From: Lentisphaerota bacterium | Lineage (GTDB): Bacteria > Verrucomicrobiota > Kiritimatiellia > RFP12 > JAAYLN01 | Direction: 5' to 3' | DNA length: 5,320 nucleotides | Assembly (NCBI GenBank): GCA_012514915.1 | Contig: JAAYZJ010000303.1 | Coordinates: 1 to 5,320, forward strand | Shown: in pieces, positions 1 to 4,620 of the stretch | Layout: each line of letters starts with the position of its first letter | How positions within the stretch are numbered: the first letter of the stretch is position 1 | Program-made: the position numbers and the translations under genes | The notes under the pieces: generated by a model | What the model was told of the DNA's origin: nothing | Databases searched by the model: none | What the model saw: the letters and a program-made list of their open reading frames with translations, nothing else

Positions 1-173
1 CGCTCCCAGGCGTCGCCGAGCAGACAGCCGGAAACCGCCAGCTCGGGAAACGCGACCAGCGCCACCCCCTCGGCGCGCGCCCGGGCGATCGCCGCCAGCA
101 TCCGGCGCGTGTTGTCGCGCGGCGCCCCGGGAACGACCTCCATCTGCACCAGTCGTGTCCGTACGGACGCCAT
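1..173 (-). CDS. nadE: N-terminal fragment of a nitrilase-fold amidohydrolase, probably glutamine-dependent NAD+ synthase
   Basis: Only the first 57 codons are present; the gene continues past the left edge. The protein begins MASVRTRLVQMEVVPG and contains AFPELAVSG at residues 41-49 followed by CLLGDAWE (50-57). The Glu of FPEL (E44) matches the first catalytic residue of the carbon-nitrogen hydrolase (nitrilase) Glu-Lys-Cys triad, and the opening strand followed by D-N-T is typical of that fold. The GxLLGDxWE continuation resembles the glutaminase domain of glutamine-dependent NAD+ synthases, which feeds ammonia to a synthetase domain that amidates deamido-NAD+ in the cytoplasm. The ATG is supported by GGGAG on the minus strand (185-181), 7 nt upstream. 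The nitrilase fold is secure; the NadE assignment is an inference, because the synthetase domain lies outside the window. Another C-N hydrolase amidase is the main alternative. Confidence 0.62.
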   Translation of the reverse strand, partial: MASVRTRLVQMEVVPGAPRDNTRRMLAAIARARAEGVALVAFPELAVSGCLLGDAWE

Positions 174-187
174 CAGGCCTCTCCCGG

Positions 188-206
188 CGTTCCGTCAGCC
201 GGAACG
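188..206 (-). promoter_or_regulatory. Perfect 7-bp hairpin just upstream of the nadE-like ribosome binding site
   Basis: CGTTCCG (188-194) and CGGAACG (200-206) are exact reverse complements around a 5-nt loop. In the minus-strand transcript the hairpin ends 2 nt before the GGGAG Shine-Dalgarno of the gene starting at 173. It could be a leader structure affecting translation or an operator. It lacks a following U run on the minus strand, so it is not a canonical terminator for mtlD. No recognised riboswitch consensus was seen. Confidence 0.4.
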
Positions 207-236
207 ATTGCTTTTCGCGAACTGCAAATCAATCGG

Positions 237-286
237 GAACTCAGGAACTCGGGAAAGCGGGCCTCTTTTCCTGCTTGCCTGAGTTC
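237..286. repeat. Nested inverted repeat downstream of mtlD
   Basis: GAACTCAGG (237-245) pairs perfectly with CCTGAGTTC (278-286). Inside it AAGCGGG (255-261) can pair with CCTGCTT (270-276) through one G-U wobble in plus-sense RNA. On the minus strand, the sense of mtlD, the inner arm has a C/A mismatch and no U tract follows, so a classical intrinsic terminator is not supported. A 7-bp direct repeat GGAACTC occurs at 236-242 and 244-250. It may be an mRNA 3'-end stabiliser or a remnant repeat; the function is unknown. Confidence 0.4.
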
Positions 287-315
287 GAGCTTCAAGAAGG
301 TGCTTTGTGGTCGCA

Positions 316-1530
316 TTAATCCGTGCTCCCAGCCGCCGCCGGGGGTGCAAGCTCGCGGTACATCGCGTCGATCAGGGCCAGTTCCCGCGCGAAGGCGACG
401 GGATCCAGTTTCGCATGCTCCGACAGAAAACCGACAACCCCCCGTTCCGCGACCTTCGCGCGGACCTCGTCGTCGGGGGCGAAGCGGTTGCCCTGCTCGT
501 CGGCCGCCGCGAAATGGAGGGCGGCCGCCAGGCCGCGGCAGATGGGGCCCGTGTCGCCGCCCGTCTCCCGGACGAGCCGCAGGGCGCCGACGAACCGGTC
601 GTCACCGGCCAGCTTGCGCGGCAGGTCGCGGCCGACGCGGAAGACGGTGTCGCCCAGGGCCTGGTTGCGGAAGCGGCGCAGCAGGTCGGCGACATGCGCG
701 GCCTGGTCAGCCGCGGTGAACTCGCCGGGATAGCGGGCGGTCAGCGCGCGGGCGCTCGTCTCCATCGCCGCGCGGGCCGCCTCGGCTACGGCCGGGATCG
801 CCATGGCCTCGGCGATGCGGACGCAGCCGTGCAGATAGCCGTGGCAGGCGCAGACGGCATGGCCCAGGTTGTGGATGTAGAGCTTGCGGTCGACGTAGGC
901 CTGGAAGTTCTCCTTGAGCTCGAGCCCCGCGACCTCGGGCACGGGGCCGACAAAGCCCCGCCGGTCGGCGATGATGACGTTGTAGGCCTCGCCCCAGACC
1001 TCGAGCGGATCGCGGGCGCGGGCCTCGGCCGGCATGATCGGCACCATCTTGCCGATGCTGGTGGCCACGAGGCCGACGCGGCCGTCGAGGTCGAAGTCGG
1101 CCGGAAGCCGCTCGCCCAGCGTGCGGCGGGCCAGATCGACGACCCCGTGCAGGTTCTCGCAAAAGAGGATCGAGACGGGGCGTGTCCGGCGCGCCAGCCC
1201 CGGGGCCATGGAACGGAGGACGATGGGCAGGACGTTGGCGCCCACCGAGGTGCCGATCAGGTCGGCCCGCTCCACGGCGTCGGCCACCGCCGCCGCGTCC
1301 CGCGCGTCGATCGCGTCGGCATGCTCCACATCCATGTGCGTCGGCGCGCCGGGCGGGAGCTCGTCCTTGATCACGACGCGGTAGCCGTGCCGCGCCTGCA
1401 GGGCCTGGACGATGTCGGGGGCGGTATCGACGAAGCGGATGTCGTACCCCGCCCGTGAGAACAGGGTGCCGACCAGCGAGCGGCCGATGTTGCCGGCGCC
1501 GAAATGAACGATCAGAGGAGGTGTGCGCAT
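316..1530 (-). CDS. mtlD: Mannitol-1-phosphate 5-dehydrogenase
   Basis: Cytoplasmic NAD-dependent enzyme of 404 residues, interconverting D-mannitol 1-phosphate and D-fructose 6-phosphate. The N-terminal Rossmann domain opens with HFGAGNIGRSLVG (residues 9-21), the NAD-binding glycine motif in the form typical of MtlD. CENLHG (124-129) is the conserved mid-domain motif. The catalytic signature of the polyol long-chain dehydrogenases is seen as K216, N221 and H224 in KLYIHNLGH. The C-terminal domain has FRNQALGDTVFRVGRDLPRKL-type sequence at 287-307, with GRDxxRKL as in MtlD. It is slightly longer than the roughly 380-residue E. coli enzyme, mostly in the tail. The ATG is chosen because the Rossmann strand begins at once after it, but no Shine-Dalgarno precedes it: the leader is C-rich. 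No PTS mannitol transporter is visible, so the direction of use (catabolism, or mannitol synthesis from fructose 6-phosphate) cannot be decided here. Confidence 0.93.
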   Translation of the reverse strand: MRTPPLIVHFGAGNIGRSLVGTLFSRAGYDIRFVDTAPDIVQALQARHGYRVVIKDELPPGAPTHMDVEHADAIDARDAAAVADAVERADLIGTSVGANVLPIVLRSMAPGLARRTRPVSILFCENLHGVVDLARRTLGERLPADFDLDGRVGLVATSIGKMVPIMPAEARARDPLEVWGEAYNVIIADRRGFVGPVPEVAGLELKENFQAYVDRKLYIHNLGHAVCACHGYLHGCVRIAEAMAIPAVAEAARAAMETSARALTARYPGEFTAADQAAHVADLLRRFRNQALGDTVFRVGRDLPRKLAGDDRFVGALRLVRETGGDTGPICRGLAAALHFAAADEQGNRFAPDDEVRAKVAERGVVGFLSEHAKLDPVAFARELALIDAMYRELAPPAAAGSTD

Positions 1531-1547
1531 GGGGAGGAGGGGGGCAG

Positions 1548-1565
1548 GGGTTCAGGGTTCAGGGG
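1548..1565. repeat. Heptamer direct repeat GGGTTCA x2 plus a partial unit
   Basis: GGGTTCA occurs at 1548-1554 and 1555-1561 and is followed by GGGG. The array lies about 20 bp upstream of the mtlD start, inside its expected leader. The purine bias here makes the mtlD mRNA leader C-rich, which explains why no Shine-Dalgarno is seen. Function unknown. Confidence 0.55.
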
Positions 1566-1573
1566 AAACACAA

Positions 1574-1605
1574 CTTTGTCGCGAGCTTTGTCGTGAGCTT
1601 TGTCG
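1574..1605. repeat. 12-bp direct repeat, three units (CTTTGTCG core)
   Basis: CTTTGTCG starts at 1574, 1586 and 1598, exactly 12 bp apart. The first two full units read CTTTGTCGYGAG and the third diverges after the core. On the minus strand, the sense of mtlD, the unit reads CGACAAAG. The array is 45-75 bp upstream of the mtlD start, so it could be an operator array, but a non-functional tandem repeat is equally possible. A further CGACAAAG lies at 1842-1849 in the opposite orientation. Confidence 0.6.
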
Positions 1606-1631
1606 ACCGTGGGGAGAGAGGAAACCGCGAT

Positions 1632-1677
1632 TGGACGCGAATGGACGCGAAAAAAAGGAGTAAGCGGGTGGAGTAAG
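1632..1677. repeat. Two further short direct-repeat pairs flanking a poly-A tract
   Basis: TGGACGCGA is repeated at 1632-1640 and 1642-1650 (period 10). After seven A residues (1650-1656), GGAGTAAG is repeated at 1657-1664 and 1670-1677 (period 13). Seen on the minus strand, the A run is a T run, but no GC stem directly precedes it in that direction, so it is not called as a terminator. Confidence 0.5.
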
Positions 1678-1693
1678 TGCCGGAAGCATGCAA

Positions 1694-1774
1694 GGGCCTT
1701 CAGGCCCGAGTACGCTGCAACCGGGCTGGTACACGGGGCTGAAGCCCCTGAATAACTTCCGCCTGAAGGCGGGA
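1694..1774. repeat. Three related short-loop inverted repeats with GA or TC centre
   Basis: Three inverted repeats follow one plan, a GC-rich 6-bp arm ending in CT, a 2-nt centre, then the complement. They are GGGCCT-TC-AGGCCC (1694-1707), GGGGCT-GA-AGCCCC (1735-1748) and CCGCCT-GA-AGGCGG (1759-1772, extendable by a T-G wobble and a T-A pair to 1757-1774). The shared centre (CCT-GA-AGG or its reverse complement) with different outer arms suggests one repeat family whose stems are conserved by pairing rather than by sequence. Confidence 0.6.
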
Positions 1775-1799
1775 CTCCGACGCGACAGCGAGCCGCCAA

Positions 1800-1821
1800 G
1801 CGCAGGCAGGAATGCCTGCGC
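1800..1821. repeat. Perfect 9-bp hairpin with GGAA tetraloop
   Basis: GCGCAGGCA (1800-1808) and TGCCTGCGC (1813-1821) are exact reverse complements around GGAA (1809-1812), a GNRA-type loop in plus-sense RNA and TTCC in minus-sense RNA. It lies 48 bp downstream of the sugar kinase stop. No T run follows in the kinase's direction, so factor-independent termination is doubtful; it could act as a 3'-end stabiliser or be one unit of a dispersed palindromic repeat. Confidence 0.6.
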
Positions 1822-1868
1822 CACATTGGGGCATCGACCCACGACAAAGGTTGTCAGGCCGGGGTTCA

Positions 1869-3023
1869 TCACACCACATGCGGAAACGGAACCGGCGAGG
1901 GATCGCGCGGCCAGGCCGTGGCCAGCCGCTCGGCGATGCGGGCGAGGGGCGGCAGATCGCGCGCGCCGTCGCGCCCCTCCACGCTCGTCGATCCGACCCC
2001 CACGGCCATGCGCAGCGCATCGGCGGGGCCGAGCCCCTGCGCGACGGCCGCCAGAAAGCCGGCAATCGTGCAGTCGCCCGCCCCCGTGGTTCCCGCCACC
2101 TCGACCGTGAAGCAGGCGGCCTGCAGCGCGGCGCCGGCCCAGGCGGCCGGGTCGGACGGCCCCGCGCGGCCGCAGGCGGCGAGCCGGGCGGCATCGCGGG
2201 TGGCCTGCAGGTAGGCGCCCTGCTTGCCGAGTTTGAGCATCACGACGGCCGTGCCCATTTCCGTCAACTGCGCGCAGAGGCGCTGCACGTCGTCGGCGCT
2301 GCACCCCCCGAGCGGCACGCCGGCCGCGCTGCGGTCGCGGACCGCCGCCCCCCGCACGGGATCGAGCATGTAGGCGGTCTCGTCCAGGCTGGGGACGAAG
2401 AGGTCGACATGCGGCAGCACGCGCCGGAGCAGCGCCCGCCAGTCGATCCGTCCCGACTCCGAGGCGGGATCGGGAAGCGTCATGTCGAGCGAGGTGGTCA
2501 GCCCGGCCGCCTTGGCGCGCCGGTAGAGCGCCTCCAGTTCGGCCCCGTCGCGGGCATACATGCGGCGCATCAGCGGCGGATAGCCGAAATGGAACAGGTC
2601 GCCGCCGCTCAGGAGCGCGTCGGCGACATCGTCCGAACAGAAGGTGTGGTTGGCGCCCGGACAGTGCCAGAACATGCGGTCGATGCCGGGAGGCGTGATG
2701 CAGATCGAGTACGAGGTCGCGACGGCGGGATCGACGATCATGCTGTCGTCCAGGCCGGCGCCGACGCCGCGGTAGTTCTCGAGGACCGCGCGGCCGAAGG
2801 CATCCTGGCCGACCTTGCCGGCCAGACGGACCTTCAGCCCGAGCCGGTGCAGGGCCAGCCCGGTGTTCGAGACGGCGCCGCCGGTCGTCACGCGCGCACC
2901 GCCCACCTCGACCAGCTTGCCGGGAACCAGCAGCGACTGCAGTCCCTCCGTCAGCGGGGCGAACTCGGGATGGATGTCCAGACAGACGTGTCCGGCGACG
3001 ATCAGCGTGGGGGTGTCAGACAT
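1869..3023 (-). CDS. PfkB/ribokinase-family sugar kinase, substrate unknown
   Basis: A 384-residue cytoplasmic kinase expected to transfer the ATP gamma-phosphate to a sugar or nucleoside hydroxyl. Landmarks in order are VAGHVCLDI (9-17), the first substrate-binding strand; GGAVSNTGLALHRLG (48-62), the PfkB N-terminal signature; GKVGQDAFG (69-77); GDLFHFG (141-147); VPSLDE (210-215), at the position of the usual N-x-x-E Mg/phosphate motif; LKLGKQGAYL (263-272); and GTTGAGDCTIAGFLAA (311-326), the C-terminal signature with the anion hole and catalytic base D317. The family is usually 300-350 residues, so this member is somewhat long, partly from loops near 225-243 and 280-300. The first residue of N-x-x-E is Ser instead of Asn. 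Position upstream of mtlD on the same strand suggests a hexose or polyol substrate, but sequence alone does not show it. No clear Shine-Dalgarno precedes the ATG, which is chosen because the first strand starts right after it. Confidence 0.88.
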   Translation of the reverse strand: MSDTPTLIVAGHVCLDIHPEFAPLTEGLQSLLVPGKLVEVGGARVTTGGAVSNTGLALHRLGLKVRLAGKVGQDAFGRAVLENYRGVGAGLDDSMIVDPAVATSYSICITPPGIDRMFWHCPGANHTFCSDDVADALLSGGDLFHFGYPPLMRRMYARDGAELEALYRRAKAAGLTTSLDMTLPDPASESGRIDWRALLRRVLPHVDLFVPSLDETAYMLDPVRGAAVRDRSAAGVPLGGCSADDVQRLCAQLTEMGTAVVMLKLGKQGAYLQATRDAARLAACGRAGPSDPAAWAGAALQAACFTVEVAGTTGAGDCTIAGFLAAVAQGLGPADALRMAVGVGSTSVEGRDGARDLPPLARIAERLATAWPRDPSPVPFPHVV

Positions 3024-3045
3024 GGTTGTTGCGCGATGGTGGGGT

Positions 3046-3085
3046 GGCCTCCGCCCGGGCGGCCCGGCCAGAGAGCCGGCCTCCG
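3046..3085. promoter_or_regulatory. Palindrome and direct repeats in the sugar kinase leader
   Basis: CCGCCCGGGCGG (3051-3062) is a perfect 12-bp palindrome 28 bp before the kinase start. GGCCTCCG occurs at 3046-3053 and 3078-3085, and CCGGC/GCCGG (3064-3068, 3075-3079) can form another small stem. Together these could give the leader a folded structure or an operator. GC-rich DNA produces such patterns by chance, so confidence is low. Confidence 0.3.
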
Positions 3086-3113
3086 TCCCGACGGATCGAG
3101 TGTTGTCGGCGTT

Positions 3114-3143
3114 ACTTTACACCATCCCGGCAAGCGATGGCAA
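3114..3143 (-). promoter_or_regulatory. Candidate sigma-70-type promoter for the sugar kinase gene
   Basis: On the minus strand, TTGCCA (3143-3138; five of six matches to TTGACA) is followed after 18 bp by TAAAGT (3119-3114; four of six matches to TATAAT). Transcription would begin near 3107 and give a leader of about 84 nt. An overlapping alternative -10, TGTAAA (3121-3116), has a 16-bp spacer. The patch is markedly AT-richer than its surroundings. Confidence 0.4.
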
Positions 3144-3175
3144 AACGAAATGCGCCCCCTGCCGGAAGTTCGGTG

Positions 3176-3204
3176 TTGTCGCCTCTTCCCGATTGCGGTA
3201 ATAT
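3176..3204 (+). promoter_or_regulatory. Candidate sigma-70-type promoter for pyrH-frr
   Basis: TTGTCG (3176-3181; four of six matches to TTGACA) is followed by a 17-bp spacer and TAATAT (3199-3204), in one of the few AT-rich patches of the window. Transcription would start near 3211, about 40 nt before the pyrH start. An overlapping TATGAT (3202-3207) would need a 20-bp spacer and is less likely. The 9-mer GTGTTGTCG covering the -35 also occurs at 3100-3108. Confidence 0.45.
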
Positions 3205-3235
3205 GATGGCCACATCGGCGCGGGTTGTCCGCGCG

Positions 3236-3254
3236 AAAGGGATGAGTCAACGTG
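3236..3254 (+). promoter_or_regulatory. Ribosome binding site and GTG start of pyrH
   Basis: AAAGGG (3236-3241) lies 10 nt before GTG at 3252. A nearer ATG at 3242 is out of frame, sits directly against the purine run and reaches a stop after five codons (3242-3259), so it cannot start pyrH. The GTG is the only suitable in-frame start before the conserved first strand. Confidence 0.6.
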
Positions 3255-3995
3255 GGTGAGAAAGCGAAGCCGCTGAAATACCGGCGCGTCCTGCTGAAAC
3301 TGAGCGGCGAGATTCTGCGCAACCCCGAGACCGGCGACTGCATCTGCCCGCAGGTTGTCGCGACGATGGCCGCCAACGTGCAGCGTGTGGCCGCGCAGGG
3401 GTGCCAGGTCGCGATCGTGATCGGGGGCGGCAACATTTTCCGCGGCGCCATCGGCGAGGCGAGCGGGATCGACCGGAGTTCCGGCGACTACATGGGCATG
3501 CTCTCGACGATCATCAACGCGCTGGCGCTGCAGAACGGCCTGGAGAAGGCCGGCCTGCCCACGCGCGTCATGACGGCCGTGGAGATGCCCAAAGTGGCCG
3601 AGCCGTTCATCCTGCGGCGCGCGCTGCGCCATCTGGACAAGGGGCGGGTCGTCATCCTCGCCGGCGGCACCGGCAACCCCTACTTCAGCACCGACACGGC
3701 GGCCGCCTTGCGCGCCAGCGAGATCCAGGCCGATGTCCTGCTGAAGGCCACGAGCGTCGACGGCGTCTATTCGGCCGATCCCCGGCGCGACCCGGCCGCG
3801 GTGCGCTACGACCGCATCAGCTACCATCTGGCGCTCACCCGCCGGCTGCGCGTCATGGATTCGACGGCCTTCGCGCTGTGCATGGAGAATGCGATCCCGA
3901 TCATCGTGTTCAACTTCTTTGAACCCGGCGCTTTCGAACGCGTCGTCACCGGCGAGAAGGTGGGGACGCTTGTTGAACAAGACCCCGACGAATAG
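3252..3995 (+). CDS. pyrH: UMP kinase
   Basis: Bacterial UMP kinase of 247 residues (family about 235-245), an amino-acid-kinase-fold hexamer that phosphorylates UMP to UDP with ATP in pyrimidine nucleotide synthesis. Visible motifs are LLKLSGE (14-20) with the phosphate-binding K16, IGGGNIFRG (57-65) of the glycine-rich loop, GDYMGML (78-84) of the UMP site, GGTGNPYFSTDTAA (138-151), the diagnostic PyrH signature, KATSVDGVYSADP (165-177) in the nucleotide-binding part, and MDSTA (202-206). The loop after SGE carries the short insertion NPETGD compared with E. coli. It begins with GTG. The stop TAG overlaps the Shine-Dalgarno of frr, pointing to co-transcription. The gene is led by its own candidate promoter and diverges from the sugar kinase; no rpsB-tsf pair is immediately upstream. 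Confidence 0.97.
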   Translation: MGEKAKPLKYRRVLLKLSGEILRNPETGDCICPQVVATMAANVQRVAAQGCQVAIVIGGGNIFRGAIGEASGIDRSSGDYMGMLSTIINALALQNGLEKAGLPTRVMTAVEMPKVAEPFILRRALRHLDKGRVVILAGGTGNPYFSTDTAAALRASEIQADVLLKATSVDGVYSADPRRDPAAVRYDRISYHLALTRRLRVMDSTAFALCMENAIPIIVFNFFEPGAFERVVTGEKVGTLVEQDPDE

Positions 3996-4006
3996 GAGAG
4001 ACCCCC

Positions 4007-4570
4007 ATGGATAATCTCGATGCCGTCCTGCACGATGCACTGGACAAGATGAACAAGAGCTGCGCCCTGCTGAAGGAGCAGTTTTCGGGCCTGCGGACCG
4101 GCAAGGCCTCGCCGGCCCTGGTCGAGAACGTCTCCGTCATGTACTACGGCGCGCCGACGCGTCTGCGCGACCTGGCAGGCATCTCCACCCCCGAGCCGCG
4201 GCTCATCGTCATCAACGCCTTCGACCCCTCGGCCCTGCGGGACATCGAGAAGGCCATTCTGGCCGCCAATCTGGGCGTGACGCCCATGAACGACGGGCGC
4301 GTCATCCGCGTGCCGATCCCCGAGCTCAACGAGGAGCGCCGCAAGGAGATCGTCAAGGTGGCGCGGCGGCATGCCGAGGATGCCCGGATCTCGGTGCGCA
4401 ATGTGCGCCGGGACGCCAACGAGATGATCAAGACGCTGCAGAAGGATGGCAAGGTCAGCGAGGATCAGCGCGACCAGTCGCTGGCGAAAATCCAGAAGGA
4501 CACCGACGCGCACATCGCCAAGATCGACGCCGATCTCAAGGCCAAGGAGGCCGAGGTGATGGCGGTCTAG
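4007..4570 (+). CDS. frr: Ribosome recycling factor
   Basis: Ribosome recycling factor of 187 residues (E. coli 185), which with EF-G splits the post-termination 70S ribosome. Domain I is the three-helix bundle formed by about 1-30 and 105-187; domain II is the small beta domain at about 31-104. Signature elements are LRTGKASPALVE (29-40), YYGAPTRL (46-53), the hinge-proximal DGRVIRVPIPELNEERRKE (96-114) and ARISVRNVRRDAN (126-137), with the ribosome-contacting arginines R131, R134 and R135. The ATG is preceded by AGGAGAG (3994-4000), a strong Shine-Dalgarno 6 nt away that overlaps the pyrH stop. The 11-bp gap makes translational coupling with pyrH likely. The gene is complete with no missing residues. 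Confidence 0.98.
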   Translation: MDNLDAVLHDALDKMNKSCALLKEQFSGLRTGKASPALVENVSVMYYGAPTRLRDLAGISTPEPRLIVINAFDPSALRDIEKAILAANLGVTPMNDGRVIRVPIPELNEERRKEIVKVARRHAEDARISVRNVRRDANEMIKTLQKDGKVSEDQRDQSLAKIQKDTDAHIAKIDADLKAKEAEVMAV

Positions 4571-4604
4571 CCGCCGCCGGCGTGATTTCTCCGACCCCGA
4601 ACAT

Positions 4605-4620
4605 GAGGATGTGAAACATG
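4605..4620 (+). promoter_or_regulatory. Ribosome binding site deciding the start of the Lys-Thr-motif protein
   Basis: GAGGA (4605-4609) stands 8 nt before ATG 4618. Two earlier ATGs (4603 and 4609) share a frame that stops at 4612-4614, so they cannot start the gene. No promoter or terminator is evident in the 47 bp after frr, which suggests read-through from pyrH-frr. Confidence 0.6.

Larger units (their letters stand above)
1531..1868. repeat. Gene-free spacer made of several small direct and inverted repeats
   Basis: This 338-bp gap between the sugar kinase stop and the mtlD start holds no convincing gene. It is a mosaic of short repeats: a heptamer pair (1548-1561), a 12-bp triplet array (1574-1605), a TGGACGCGA pair (1632-1640, 1642-1650), a seven-A tract (1650-1656), a GGAGTAAG pair (1657-1664, 1670-1677), three short-loop inverted repeats (1694-1774) and a 9-bp hairpin (1800-1821). 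The reading frames crossing it have repeat-derived composition. The right half resembles dispersed intergenic repeats that recur in some PVC and related genomes; that comparison is from memory and needs a genome-wide search. Confidence 0.6.

Noticed and set aside
307..1458. Long open plus-strand frame (about 380 codons) opposite mtlD.
   Set aside because: It is the antisense of a confidently identified enzyme, has an Arg/Gly/Ala/Asp-rich composition typical of GC-rich shadow frames, no recognisable motif and no Shine-Dalgarno.
1574..1605. Possible CRISPR array.
   Set aside because: Units are 12 bp with only 4-bp gaps between the 8-mer cores and no spacer-sized unique sequence; no cas gene is nearby.
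1800..1821. Intrinsic terminator of the sugar kinase gene.
   Set aside because: The stem is strong, but no T run follows it in the kinase's direction of transcription.
1552..2304. Minus-strand frames crossing the spacer 1531-1868 with phrases such as AGIPACA.
   Set aside because: These phrases come from translating the palindromic intergenic repeats; the frames overlap the kinase gene out of register and have no start signal.
3127..3165. Inverted repeat CCGGCA/TGCCGG around the kinase -35.
   Set aside because: The arms are only 6 bp with a 27-nt interval; this is easily found by chance at this GC content.
1812..3206. Long open plus-strand frame (about 460 codons) opposite the sugar kinase.
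   Set aside because: It is antisense to a gene with clear PfkB motifs; it is rich in Arg, Gly and Ala and its ends run into the repeat spacer and the divergent promoter region.
4575..4582. Terminator between frr and the next gene.
   Set aside because: CGCCGGCG is self-complementary but has no loop and no T run, so it does not end the operon.
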